From Sipunculus nudus (lineage: Eukaryota; Annelida; Sipuncula; Golfingiida; Sipunculidae), in NCBI GenBank assembly GCA_026874595.1, contig CM049317.1, positions 21,340,882 through 21,404,881 on the forward strand: a DNA stretch of 64,000 nucleotides, written 5' to 3'. Positions 22,157 to 36,300 of this stretch are shown here, piece after piece (position 1 is the stretch's first letter; each line of letters begins with the position of its first letter). The notes beneath the pieces were generated by a model, which made no database searches, had not been told where the DNA came from, and was given only the letters and a program-made list of their open reading frames with translations. The position numbers and the translations under genes are program-made.

Positions 22157-23543
22157 GGTTCGGGCTGCCGTGATAAATGTGGGAGTCAAATGTCTTTGTC
22201 ACGTCAGTATAAGCTGACAAATATAATTAACCACATGAATTCCCCATGACCGACTTCACAGTCCATATTGATAAAAATATGTTATTGCTCGTGCTGCAGG
22301 TGGGGTCACATACCACTTCTATTTAGAGTCAACACAATAATTACATGTAATATTTCCCGGACAAAAACAATGGATTTCGTTTCATTGTGTCAGTATGTTG
22401 GTGGGCTCATTGAAATTTAGACCTCCTTGTTCTTGTAAAAAACACCATAATCCCTAGCTGGAAGTATTGTATTTGTTTTGGTTGCTTGGTCGTTCAAGGT
22501 TATACAACCTTGGTCGGTTGGATAGTCTGTTTGCAACTTCACTCAAAATAATCATAATTATAAAGGATATTTGATGAAATTTTGTGGATTAAGGCATCAT
22601 CTTTATATTGTATATTTGTAATTGTAATTTGATCAAATTATTGAATAGAGATAGTGAAGAACTTAAGAGTGGGGCGGAGGCGGGTGTTCAGATCATGCAG
22701 ATTTTCTTGTATTCTTAATATTTTACAGTTTATATGGTGGGATCATAAAAGCCATAAAATACGAGGACCACATTTATTAAGGGTTAAAAAACAAATCAGA
22801 GAAATAGAACATTACACATAATACCAAAAAATTGGAGTTTTCTTCTCTACTTCTGTCCTCATTAGATATTGTTATATCGTTTATTGGCGTTCGCCCGGCA
22901 CCCTTTGCACCAAGGATCAAGGTGTTGAGACAACCCTCCACTTTCTGAAATCATCTATTTGCCCGGGAAAAGTTACTGGCAATGAAAAAGATGTAGAAGA
23001 GAAAAATATGTATGTAATGTTAATTTTATGTACTCAACATGTTGATTCAGTACCGGTGTAAATTAATATTTTTATTTACAAGTTTGAACGTTTCTGAAAA
23101 TAACACTATTGCACACGGCTCTTCAAATCAAGTCTGTAAAGCTGATATATTAAGCGTCAGCTGAACCCGTTTGGTATTTTCACTAAGCCTGTTTTGTATT
23201 TATTTATTTAAACTGTCCAACAAGAATTTGTTTGTGAAATAACAGTAATAATTTATGGTACTAGGACTTACAGAAGTGCCTTGCTTTCCGAAGCGTGAAA
23301 AGGTTATTTCTGTGTGGGACTGCTAGAAATTATATTTATTATTATTATCGAATAAAAACGCATGAAAATTATTTGAGGATATTGACTCAAGGGATGATTA
23401 AAAGTGCTGGTTACAAGGACTAATTCATATTAATATAATGTTCTCTCGAAAATGTTATTTTATTGATACTTCACCCTTTTTCTTTATCTGGGCACCATCA
23501 TTGTTTGAACATGTTCTGCGACCTGGGAAAGATGGAAAAATGT

Positions 23544-23562
23544 CTGTAGCGCCATCTGGTGG
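23544..23562 (-). promoter_or_regulatory. CTCF-like motif
   Basis: The minus strand reads CCACCAGATGGCGCTACAG, agreeing with the known bilaterian CTCF core CCASYAGRKGGCRS at every core position. It lies between two transcription units. Confidence 0.45.
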
Positions 23563-24139
23563 GTATCCGTGTAACTATAATTAACAGGACTGGGAATTCG
23601 CCGATTAGCACCACCCCGCTCCAACAAGATCATATACTGTATCCATTTAAGGCAGCGTGTCAATCGTAACTGTCTTATTCAACCACATGGAATAAAGGAG
23701 ATTTGTTGGCAATTTTAAGAAAGCAGTATTTTCATAAACTGTCAAATAAATTCCAGAAATTAACAGCAAAGTAGGAATGAGGCAAAAGCCTATGCCTCTA
23801 GCGGCTTCTTATATACCTACCTATGTAACTAGATTGGACCAGTAAAACATACCTAACAATGTAATTTTTTAAATACAATAAAATCAAGAAGGCAATCTTC
23901 ACAGCAATCCAATCTCACTGATGATGGTAAAGGAACAAAAGAACTGTATTTAAAAGTAGTTTAAAAGGTTTCAAGACATATTTGGTGTAAGAATGGGAGA
24001 GGATGGACAGACATAGACCATTTTTAATAGTCCTCCCTTCTATAGCAAGAAAATAACTTATATATGGCTTTAACTTACATATATATCTTATATGCAACTC
24101 GTTCTTAGAATACACCACAAAGTCTAAATCAATATACAT

Positions 24140-24145
24140 TTTATT
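24140..24145 (-). terminator. Candidate poly(A) signal of CDK5RAP3
   Basis: AATAAA on the minus strand about 110 bp beyond the stop codon. Other candidates may exist further on. Confidence 0.35.
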
Positions 24146-24254
24146 TGCCACTATATATATCTTGTCCATCAAGTTCAAAATATACTTAACAATGTCTCAA
24201 GTTTAGTACTGAGTTTAATTGACTAAACATCCTTTAACAATTAATCCAGGTAAA

Positions 24255-24326
24255 TCAGACTGTGTTGATTTCTCCCATGATGTTTACGGGTCTGTCCTTG
24301 TATTTCTTGGAGATTTCGCCAGAAAT
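24255..24326 (-). CDS. CDK5RAP3: CDK5RAP3 coding exon 14 and stop
   Basis: 72 bp, residues 475-497 and TGA: ISGEISKKYKDRPVNIMGEI then NTV. RPVN-MG is the conserved C-terminal signature. Confidence 0.96.
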   Translation of the reverse strand: MSGEISKKYKDRPVNIMGEINTV

Positions 24327-27300
24327 CTGAAACAAATCAAAACACAAACTTATTCATGGTGATGATGTTACAAGGGGCTTACACAGTAGCCTGTCATTAA
24401 AGACGGCTATTCAGCTGGATTTCAGTAGAATGTATGAGATTTCTGACCTACTCTGCATACATATAAAGGTTAAGTAAACATATTCCACATGCGTTTGTTG
24501 TGTGAATGGAAGTTTTCATTCAGATCCCAGACTTTGTCCTGATCTGATTGGCTGGTACACATGTGACATCATGGAATGGATTTTATCAACAACTCAGATC
24601 TAGTAATGCATGTTGTTTTAATTATCTGCTGAAAATTTGGGACTGACAGTGGAAGAAATACTGTGCTTTTACTGAGATCTAGAATTTTTAGTCACAGAGG
24701 ATTTCCAAATGTGTGTGATGTCACTGTCAAGTTGACAGTGCTCATAGATGTGCCAATAGTTTTTGAACAAATCACACAACCTCATGTTTTTTGTGGAAAA
24801 ATAGATAGAAAAAAACGTTTTTCCTCCAGGAATTGGGTTCATTTTATGTAAAATCTATATTAATATTTTTTCATAGGCAATTATGTTATATGATAATATA
24901 ATGAGATTTGGAATATGTTTTCTTGACCTAAATGAACTATATGTGATTCATGTTAGGTCATGTTTTTATAACACATCTGTGATGGATGTATGAGGTTATC
25001 TAGCTATAAGCTGTTATTAAACACAGTACATGGACCAATACTAACAAACAGAAAAACCATGTAACCTAAGATGTTTAGTTGCATATGTGTAGAAGTTGAA
25101 AAATCAATAGTTGCAAAACCGCCTTTTACAAAACTCACTTTTGTGATGGATTTATATGAGGCCCCCACATGTTATAAACATATGAATCTAAAGAAAATGA
25201 ATAGTGTATTTTGTGCAATCAGCTTTTTCATGCTTATTATTATAAAAGTATCAAGGGATTATCTTAAGTTAACAGACTGCAGTTAGTGGAACACTCCCTT
25301 TAATGGCAGTACACAACAGAACAATAATCTCAACACAAAGGAACACTCACATAAAGTACCTATTTATCCTCTGGAAGGAAGTATAATGTTTTTTTGCAGC
25401 ATTGGTTGGTGTGATTTCTATTGGTAAGTTCACTCACAGTTTTCTGTATGATTTTGAAGGTACTTTGTGGAGGGATAGGGTAAAGTCTTAAGGGAAAATC
25501 TTTTAAGACTGGAATGTAATCTGGATTAGTATGAACCTGTTTCATAGCTGTATAAAATAATTTTCCTCTTATCATGCAGACAGGATCAAACATTTTGCAA
25601 CTATAAGTTTCACGCGAGAGTTAATATGATGAATGAATGAATGAATGAGTATATTTATTTTAGTGTGATGAACAATAATACAAGAATAAATATAATAAAT
25701 GTCTGCTTGTAGTACCCAACCCTCGCAGGGGTTTATATGACACTCAATACTCTAGTCGATAATAGTAGTACATGCGTACAGACAGTTCTTTCTAATCTCC
25801 CATGCTTTGGCTACAAAGTAACTGATTTCTTTAACACAGTTTCGAAGCAGGTATATAAATTGACTTTAAGGAGATTATCCTAACAACTTTGTTGATGATG
25901 GTTATGATGATTAAATGATGCCATGACAAACCTGTTTTTGTAATTCTTTAGTACGCTTTCTGAGTAGGTCTAGTTTGGGTTCAATCTGCTTCTGTTCCTC
26001 GAACGCCTCCTGTCTCCTCGTAACCATCAGACGAGAGTACGCCATTGATTTTTCGGAATCTTTGGATATTTTCTTCAAATTCTCTGCCAGTCTGTCCACA
26101 TACCTGTAAACAAAGAATTATGGGTAGTCATATTTTTTCTATGTTTTCATCTGCTCACCGTTTTACCTTTCAAATGGACATGTATAAGACCTGTTGGTGT
26201 CAAACAGGTGTCACTGTCTATTGAATTAGAGTGAAAGAAATGTAATAAAAAAAGCGCAAACCCTTTGCAGAAGATAGTGTTCAAAGTTTGTGCCAATGAA
26301 ATGTTAGATCAACCTGTTCCTGGTTCCTTGGAACTTTTAACTGAAAATATTTCGAAAAACACTCTGGACGTCGTGGTTTTGCTGCCCTTGACTATAAACA
26401 GAAAGAACAACAACCTTCCCACCATCCACCTCCCCATGATGATGTACAATGGTTGATTGACACCTTTCAGGGAAAAGGCATGTGGAATGACGTCATCACC
26501 CTCTGTGAAGTCATGACTCGTACTTCAAAGATGGCCATTCTGTCGCATATTACGTCCTAACGCATGTGCTGTAAATCCCACAAAACACTCATTCTGGGGT
26601 TATTTACTGGACTTACACCAAAACTGGACTTCTTTGACATTTTCACAGTACCAACTAATATGATAAATTTCAATAACATCTGTTATACCATCTCCAGATA
26701 TGGTGCACACATACACACACACACACACACAGAATTGAGTGAAAACGATCACCTTCGCTTCGCACAGGTTAATAAGAATAATATGCTGTTGTTAAGCCTT
26801 CTGAATTTCAGATTTTATATGTCCTGAGAAAAAATTTATCAAGAAGTCATAAACTGTCATTAAGAGATAAAGACCCATTCTGATAGGAAAAGACAGGATG
26901 AGATGATCTGATATACACATTCCTACAGTGATATAAACTGGGTATATTATGAGAGATACTGAAGATGGATGCAGGATGACATATTGTTATCAGTTGATTC
27001 AAAATAAGACATTATAAGATCAGATGCAAGAAAAGATGAAACAACACAAGTTAAGACTGATCAGGCACAAGTGTGTTGAAGAAAAATGGTACAGAGATAA
27101 AAAAAACATAATGAACTATGGGGATTAAAAAGTGAGATAGAAAATGGGTCTGAACATTGAGGATACAAGCAGACCAGAGCTGATCAGTTTAGGTAGGAAA
27201 ACCTGGTTTAGTTATCAATTTCCTCACCTTGGGGAGCCACGTATAAGCAACAGGTCTTGCATTCTCTTGGAAATCTGCTGACTGAGCACTCTGGTCACAT

Positions 27301-30300
27301 GATCCAACATGTCTGACACCTGCTGTTCGCTGACATGTAGAGCCTCGGGGGCATTTTGGAACTGGCTCGCTGACACACTGTCTGCTGGACCTCGCATTTC
27401 TTGTAACCTCTGACTCAGAAATGTCTCCAACTGCAGAAAGAATTATACAATAAAAGAACACCAAACATCGATGTAATTCATGATATGTCTTACATGATGT
27501 ATCACAGAAATTAGTGAAAGCACCTGAAAAGGAATATCGGTGTATGAAATATTCATAATGCTATATGAATATTAATTTAAAGTGGTACAAATATATAAGT
27601 ATGGTTAGAATAAAGTTGTATGAAAATAATTGTTTTCATAAAAAACTGCTTGTTGCATTTCCCTTACAGCCCGTGTAATATATATATCTATCCAATAACA
27701 AGAAACTGTTAAGGCAAAACAAAATAAAAGGTATGGTTCCCAGGCACCACCAGTGTAAATTTTAACTCACCACAACAAAAATTTTTATTTTGATTTTCAT
27801 CATTCAAGAGGATAAAATAACACAATTTTGATCAGATTTCCTTGGTAATGTACTACTTTTACCTGTTCAGGAAAAATTCTGTTTTTATCATGCTTTTCTC
27901 TGATCATATGACATTTTTATAGATACATACAAAAAAATGTAAAAAAAAAAACACCAACCTGCACTGATTTCTGAAATAAAAAGTGCCTGAGAACCATACC
28001 TTTTTTTTCTTTTGGCCTAATCCTTAGAGCTATGATTATGATATCTGATGCAGAGTGAAATATGAAGAATCAATACTGAAGAATGATTACTGTATCACAG
28101 TGTAATACAGTGAAACCTGTGACCACCTATTGGACTGGCCAAAAATGGTCTTAAATCGCAAATTTTCTTATTAAACTGGTCAGTTTTAACTAATGTGAAT
28201 GTGTTCAGTTCACTCAAGGTGGTCTCAATAGACAGACAGTCTAATTAAACAGGTGGTGTTTCAGACAGGTTCTTCTTTACATGTTGAAATATTGGAAACT
28301 GACACATGTTAGCGGTTACTAACTTTGAATTATAACTTTTAATCTATTTAAAAAAGTATAATGTGTCTAATGTAAAATATGAATCCAGCACACAGATCTA
28401 AGCGCTCAAACATGTTGCATTTCCAACAAAAGAAGAGACCCTAACAAGAAACTTATTCTCAGCAAATTTAAACTGATTACTCTGATTGATGTAACTCACC
28501 TCGGATAATTCATCAATCAATTTATTTCTTGTTGTAGCGTTGTCTAACAGAGTCAATGCATCATCTCCTCTGGCTACTCCACTATCTGCGGATTGATTAA
28601 AATATGCTTATCAAAGACTAAAGGATGCGTACTGGTAGAAAATTTCTTTCTTAAGCTTATGAATATATGCATATGCAAAAACAGCTTCATTTTGTTGGCT
28701 ACAAAATGTGTTATAAGCCAAAGTCAATGTGACTGCTCATACTTGCTAGGTAAGTTTTTAAATTCAAGTGTGCAGGATTTCTAGGAATCATGATAAAAGG
28801 TACACACTTTTCTATATAAATTGCCCAGTGTGTGGTGTCACTTTTATGATATGGTTCAATTTGTGTGATATTTTCATGACATTTGACTTTTACAGATTAT
28901 TCTTTATACAAAAATGTCATATTGCAATGCCAAAGCAAACACATAAAATGTGTCAACGTTAAAAAAAATTAGTTTGATATATGGAAACATTTCATATGGC
29001 CACCCAAATTGGTCTAACCATAAACTGTAGAACTGCATCAGCCCATAAGCTTATTATAATAACCATATTTTAAAGGTAATGAATGACATCACTTCATCTT
29101 TATAAAATATATAATCATCATAATGAATACTGAATAAACAGCTAATGTTCAGCATATTTATTTGTATTTGATATATTTACCATCTGTGCTTTCTGTTGTG
29201 ACCTCTATAACTCCTTCAAGACCACCCTCTACAGCCCCTGACTCTGTAATTTCTATATTCTGATGTGGAAATAAAGCAATCACCAGATAACTTCAGATGA
29301 ACCAAGATTATAAATAAAGTTGACAATATTAAATCTGAAGAAGCTTTCATTTATTTGTTGAAAGTATCATTAAATAAAAAAAATTGATTGTAATTTACTC
29401 ACAAAAACATTATCAAGAACTAAGATGGTTTAATATTAATATTTTAGGGTGGAATTTTTTAAAGAAGCCTAATAACTCCAAACAGTAAGTACAATATGAG
29501 TAATATATAATTAAACTGAGAACAATCTGTACATAAAATTATTACAACCTACTAAAGTAACTTATTGAAAATTGTGCTAGAATATGTAAAACCATATCAT
29601 ATTAGAATCTGGAAATGAATAAGTTATGACTATGAGTAGGTGGCTTCAAAGATAAGAAGACCTATAAAAATAAGACCTCTGGAAACATGGGTTCATTTCC
29701 CTGTAGTTTTATTTATGTGCCAGAAACAATAATGAACTGACCATGTCTCCCCAGTCAATACCATCACCCTCATCACCGCCTCCATCAAGGTCACCCCAGT
29801 CAATCTGAAAGGTACCATTAATATTACTATGTTATCATTATATTTCAAATTTTATAATATGTTCATTCATATAGATTTAAGTTTTACTGTAACCTAAATG
29901 TTATAGCTTTCGTTAAAATACAATCACATAAAATATCTAGACATAGATGATTTTATTAGCATATTTTGAGAATATTTGGATCTATTTTTGTATGTGAAAG
30001 TTTTCATTGGTATTTCTGATGTTTCAGTGGAACTCTTCATAAACACCTTTGCATGTACCAATGTTCAATAAAAAAATCTTGTATCATTTATCATGATTGC
30101 AGTATTTTGTTAAAAGTCATTTTATATACAATCACGTATCACAACATACAGCCCAATATATACAGCCCTACTGCATATATACAATATTTAAATAAACTCA
30201 TTACCTAAATCACAAAGGTATTTGTTCATACAGTTTGTGTGCGTGTGTGATCACAATATAACTCATACAATCAAGTACACAATCTCATGAAATTTTCATG

Positions 30301-33300
30301 GCATTTCTGGATTGGGACAGTGAGGAATCTATTAGATTTTGGTGTGGGTCAGGCTCATGATCCTGAACCTGGAGGGTCTTCCAGGTATATTCACAAATGT
30401 GCCGTCTTTTATGCACGAATGAACATAGGATAATGGGCCAATTAAGTGAATGCAAACACTTGTGGGGGAACTTATGCACAAATGAACCTTGGACATGTGG
30501 ATCAATATGTGAATGAAAACACCAGATGCAGGTAACCCACATTAAGGAGAGCCTACATTGTGAAGACCTGCATTCCTAAGACTGCAAATTTCTATTTTTC
30601 TTTCTTGAATGAACAAGTATGAATGGATGAAATGTGTCTGTATTTGTTTCTATAATTACCGTATCCTCCGCTTCATTCTCCTCCTTCTCCTCCTCCTCCA
30701 CCGACGTGTTCAGCTCCGCTGCCTCCACCCTCTCCGGGACCTTCCCCGTTCTCCACTCATACACAGTTGTATTTCCCTTGTTGATCAAGAACTGCAGCAC
30801 GGGCACTCGCTCCTCTGATAAGTCATTTCTGTTCAATGGAAAAACTATATATATAAGGCCAAAAAAAATTAAAGGTATGGTTCTCAGGCACCGCCCGCAT
30901 CAATTTTAAACCCCCGCATCAAAAATTTTTATTTTGATTTTCGAAAGAAACTTTCCAATTTTGAGCTGCTGCAGCTCTGACATTTCTTTCAAGAAGATAA
31001 ACCATACAATTTCTTTGGTTGTGTAGTGCTTTTACTAATTTAGCAAAATAAAACTGTTATTTTCATGCTTTTCCCTTATCATTTGACATTTTTGCGAAAC
31101 ATACCAAAAAATTTAAAATAAAAAAAGCCCCCGCCCGCATTAATTTCTGAAAAAAAGTGCCTGAGAACCATACCTTTTTTTTATTTTGGCCTTAGCGGTG
31201 TTCAAATTAATCAATTATGTCAATGATTGGTCAATTAAATCAGCTGAATTTTTCCAAAAGTTTCATAAATAAGATAAATTATTCTGATTCTTTTATATAT
31301 ATATATATATATACCTTTTTGGTTGAGGTGACCATCTCCATTTATGTTATTGCTAATTTAACTACGTATAACTACACTGCAGAATTCCATTCCGGTTTCA
31401 GACTATGTGACAGGGCAGTATCACATGCTTCCTCTCATTTTATATTTTGGGGTTAACTAGGCCTGGTGACTACTGCACCTGCGGGCCCTTGGTTCATAAT
31501 CGTCCCCATTGCTGGGTCCTACCACTGAGGGACACCCAAAAGCGCACAGCCAATTGGCATGGCTTTCCCATTAAGCCTGCAGAGCACTAACCCTGGGTGG
31601 GGCCGACCATGAAAAATCTCACTGCCTTGGCTGAGATTCGAACTCATAATCTCCTGGCTTTGAATCTTACATATACTCTACCCAGAAAAAAAAGTATTCT
31701 GAATCTGTCATAGATATAAGCTCAGCCTTGTGCAATGAATAAGTGTAAACACCCCGACTATTACTTTGACTTTTAAGCATAATGTAGAAGTCGGCTTTAA
31801 ATTACTTGGCAAGTATTTTAAGTGAAATTCTACACAGCAGATTTTGCAGAATTACAGACGTACATTAAATACTTGATTAATAATCAATCATCAGTCATTT
31901 TTTATCTGTCAATCATCGAATATTATGTTACAACTGATTCCTACCTCTAATACATATGTACTATACAGCTTACTAATACATAATGCAGCTCTCTCTGTAT
32001 TAAAATCAATAGTTTTGACATTTGATGCTCAATTAATGGGCATGGTGGGGGTGGGGGTTGTCTTAAATTACCAAAGTCTACATTGCATAGTCACAAAGTG
32101 CTGTGGTATGGTGTACACTATTAGACTTCCTTGATGTGCAAGTGTCAACTTGTGGGTATGGATCCATAATTATACAGATATTAGCTTGGGCCGCTATTAT
32201 ATGAAACTGTACCTACATGTCTGGCCGAAAAGAAATTTGGATCATAGCCTTAGAGCCTTTGTGCTAAAAAATAATCAACTAAATTTCATATTAAAACTAA
32301 AATATAATATAATGTCACAGGTTATATTGCCCCTTTGCCAGTGAATCCAATATGTCTTCAGCACTATAAGATACTAGGACTTTCTCATCTTTGAACTGAA
32401 TGCATTCAAAGATACTGTGGTAGCCTACTACCCAAAAAGAGCACCACAAACATGCATAATACTTCCGTCCGGTATCTGGTGACCTCAGACCTTTTATAAA
32501 GTGAATCAGGTGAAAAACTATTGGTAAATATGTGTAATGAGTTCCATGTAAATCAATACTTTTTTTGTAAGTCACCAAAGTACCTCCAAAGTGTGGTGAC
32601 CTCTGACCTCATTAGTATGTATGAATTTTGATGAAAATATAAATCAGGTGAGAAAGTCTATTTTTAAAAAATGTATAATAAGTTTCATGAAAATCCATAT
32701 GATTTTTGTAAGTCACCATGGTACCTCTTAAGAGCGGTGACCTCTGACCTCATTAGATATGCCTGAATTTTTATGAGCATGTAAATCAGGTGAGAAAATC
32801 TATTGGCAAATATGTAAAATAAGTTTCATGAAAATCCACAGGATTTTTGGGAATTCACCAAGGTGCCTCTAAAGTGCGGTGACCTCAAAAAATATATGGA
32901 TTTCCCTGGAATTCAAACTTACGCGAGATATTTTACTGATTCACATATCTGATGAGTTTTATCAAAATCCTTCATATTCCTCTTAAGTTATCATAGTGAC
33001 ACCACAAAGTAGATGTGTGACCTTATCAAATATGCATGGATGTTGCCCATAATCGAACTCAGGCAACTTATCTGTTGGAAAGTACTTATGGTGAGTTTCA
33101 CGAAAATCTATCAAAGCCCTTGTAAGTTATTGAGGCGACACTAAAAATTAACAGAAGGAGGGATGGTGGTTATACCATAATACTCCTGTCATAAGATGGG
33201 CGTATAAAAAGGGATGATCCTTACTTTAAAATCTCATCATTATGAAGCCAATACAGTGAAATCTCATGAACATGAGCAACAGCAGGGCGAGCCAAACAGG

Positions 33301-36300
33301 CTGATGATTATTATGATGATTTACCGTAAATCCTGTTTTTATCGCCGCGGCCTTAAAAACAAACTCAAAATCGACTTTTTTTCTGAACTCGGGATATGGC
33401 CATAAATAGATGGTTTATCAGAAATGAACTGTGAGAAGAACTCTCTCCCGGACATGGCACTCCTTTGGGCGATAATAGGAGATCAAGCACATCACAGAGG
33501 AAATACTCTTTGTAGTCACAGATTTATTGTATAAAATTGTAAAGTCTAAATGTTCATATAAAATATAATAATTATATGCAATCAGTTGAACAATAACAAT
33601 AAACATTGAACAATAACAACACTTATTAAGAGATTAAAAAAAATGAGATTATTCATGGTGAGGACTAGTGGTGACGTCTGTTGGAAAAAATCGGTATTAT
33701 CGGTCATACCTTTGACAAAGCCGGATTGCCTTGGAATCTATGTTGTTTATAAAAAGAATTCAGAAAATCAAAATATGTAATTTAGAACACTAAAATCTTT
33801 ATAAAAGTTCAAATTTAGCAGGTTACTTACTAACATTTTTTATAATGTCTGATACGTGTACCTCAATATTGAATAGCCCATCTTCTCGCCCCATGTCATG
33901 TTTCTGGAAAACCATCATCCTTCATTTACTTCTGTTTAATCTTTTTTTTATACAATCACGGATATATTGTATGAATAGAAATAGTGTTAGAGGGGAAACC
34001 CACTTATAGATATAAATGGTAGAACATGTCACTACAGCCGATGGAATTTGGTGAATATACAGATTTTACATTCCCTGCTGTATTCTTGTTTGCTACTGAT
34101 TTTCCAATATATTTTGGAAAGAAATATTCTGCTGATCCATTTAAAGTCACTGTATACTTTAATTCTAAAAGTAATATTTTGAAATCTTAATCTATGATGA
34201 AAATTCCATTTCTTGAACTACTCGGAAGATTCGAATCATTTTCAAACCGGTAACTTCGGTATTATCATTGTCACATCGTTCGTTGACATCGCTCCATGTC
34301 ACAATTTGCTGTTGCGTTTGAAAACATCCCTGGTCAACTTAACTAAATATCAAAATAACTGAAGTTACCTTGTCGAGATACGCACGTATAGCAAACATGA
34401 CGCGTGAAAAGGAGTGATTTTAAAGTGAAATTGAAATGGCCGGTCAAGGGAAGCAAGTTTTTTCCTCAAGAAAGTTTCTGTGTGGGGAGCCATCTTGTCA
34501 AGGTAGCGTTCGCTCAAGGCACACTGGGACGGAATAGGTGGCTGTTCTGTTTACCTCCCATCACGTACAGCCATTCAAAATATTCTTAGCAGAACACCAA
34601 GGCGTTTCAGCACATGACGGCACTCAAACTTGATTTTAAAATGATCGTCAGCCATTGTACGACACTTTACGATGTCAGGTTTTTATTCATTTTACTTTCT
34701 AAACAAATAATCATTGCTAAATAATGCTGCAAATGAGTTTAAAGTAGACATTTATTTCAATGTTGCCTGACCATGCCCAACGAAGTGGGCCGCTGTGTTA
34801 CAGCAGGGGTGTTTTAAACGTATTATTTGGTGACAATTACCAAGATTTTTTATAACAAGAAATATATCGCACGAAAGATATACATGTCAAGGTTCTACAT
34901 TTAAATTTTTATATGTATACCATGAGCCGTGATTAAGTTCCTGCAGGTTGAAAATCTGACAGTTTCAGCAGTCTTAGCCATCATGTCGCCCCCTGAACTC
35001 TACTGCGTGATGGTGCGTAATAGTGGATAGTATTCAGGCTTTTTGCTTCAATAAAAGTACATATTAACCTCAATTCAGTGTTCATACTATGGTCTTTGAC
35101 AATTGCACGTACATGCAAAGCAGCGTTTTGATGCATACAAGAATTGTTTTGTGTAACCACTATTCAAACCAAACAATCATTCGGGGAATCTTTCTTTTTC
35201 TGATAAATGCCTGCCAATCCATGTGCAAAAGTCGTTAGCAACATACAGATATTTTGTCCCTATCTCGAGCGTTAAATATATTTAATAAACGTAATCTGGC
35301 AACATATTTAACCTCTGTAATTAATACTTTTTATTCTAGTCTTCATTAAAGCAGCTATATCTTGATTTATTTTGCTACGTGCAGCTAAATATCTTACCCT
35401 CAGGCCAGAGACGGAGTCGGGGTGCGGCCTTTAAGGGAGGTTTTGGGTATTTGGACCTTAGTGGGAGCTCCTTTAAGGGACCTTGCAAACTCAGGGTGCG
35501 GCTATAAATAGACGTGTGGCCATAAAAACAGGATTTACGGTACATTAGTCCCGGTCCATAAAAATGGTGGTTTTAGTGGGTGGTCATAATAGATGGGTGG
35601 TTGTTAGGTAAGACTTCCCTGTACATTATAGGGGCTATTATGTTCAGTTTTGGCACACTCTCTGGTTCTCTGCATTCTTGAGGACCCTATCACCTGTCCT
35701 TACCTTGATAAGGCAAAGCTGATGAAGGCTTGGTAGTAGTTGATGGCCCCTTGAATGTTCTGAGAATCTTTTGCAGTCTGGTCAAACACGGTGGGTAGGT
35801 CTTTTGCAAGCTCTAACAGTTCTTTTTTTACCTTCTCTCCCTGAAAAAAAAATCATAGTTGTGCTGATAATATCATATATGAATATGATAATGTTACAGA
35901 CCTTCCTCTTTGAAGTAACTGTCATAAACTACTCTTGTCACATCTTATGACACGTAGTTCAAGAAAGCTTTATTTGTATATTCCATCCCCACATATTATA
36001 AGTATAATTTCTTGATTTTACTACAGATAAGGGGCACAGACATTTTGCATTGTTTTTTGGATTAGCTACATATATGAGAAAGTTTTATGACAAGTATGTC
36101 TTTCATTCCTATGTTCTAACAATATTGATAAAACTCACTATCTGAGTCACAAAACAAACACAGGACATGCAACTAAGACCCATAGTCTACCCGCTGCTAG
36201 TTTTTTTTTTTTTTTCATTTGGGCCAACCATGTGGAATACATGTATACTGGATTAGATATGCAACTAGTGAAAAAGCTAATAAAACCAGTGTCATATACT

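Larger units (their letters stand above)
22157..24254. other. Intergenic interval between the plus-strand transporter side and the CDK5RAP3 3' end
   Basis: No genes or elements recognised apart from the CTCF-like motif at 23544-23562. The lower-coordinate end of CDK5RAP3 mRNA probably lies at about 24120. Confidence 0.5.

Noticed and set aside
31631-31650. Possible tRNA gene from the gattcgaactc B-box
   Set aside because: No cloverleaf can be closed and the body continues as a SINE-like sequence; treated as a tRNA-derived SINE.
33862-33903. A 42-bp in-phase exon candidate (NMTWGEKMGYSIL) between CDK5RAP3 coding exons 7 and 8
   Set aside because: It has AG/GT borders and keeps frame, but it lacks a pyrimidine tract, lies inside the 2217-bp TIR element, has no counterpart in orthologues, and exons 7 and 8 join in frame without it.
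34590-34680. Minus-strand small frame starting MADDHFKIKFECRH
   Set aside because: 27 codons only, within the 2217-bp transposon, no donor and no recognisable family.
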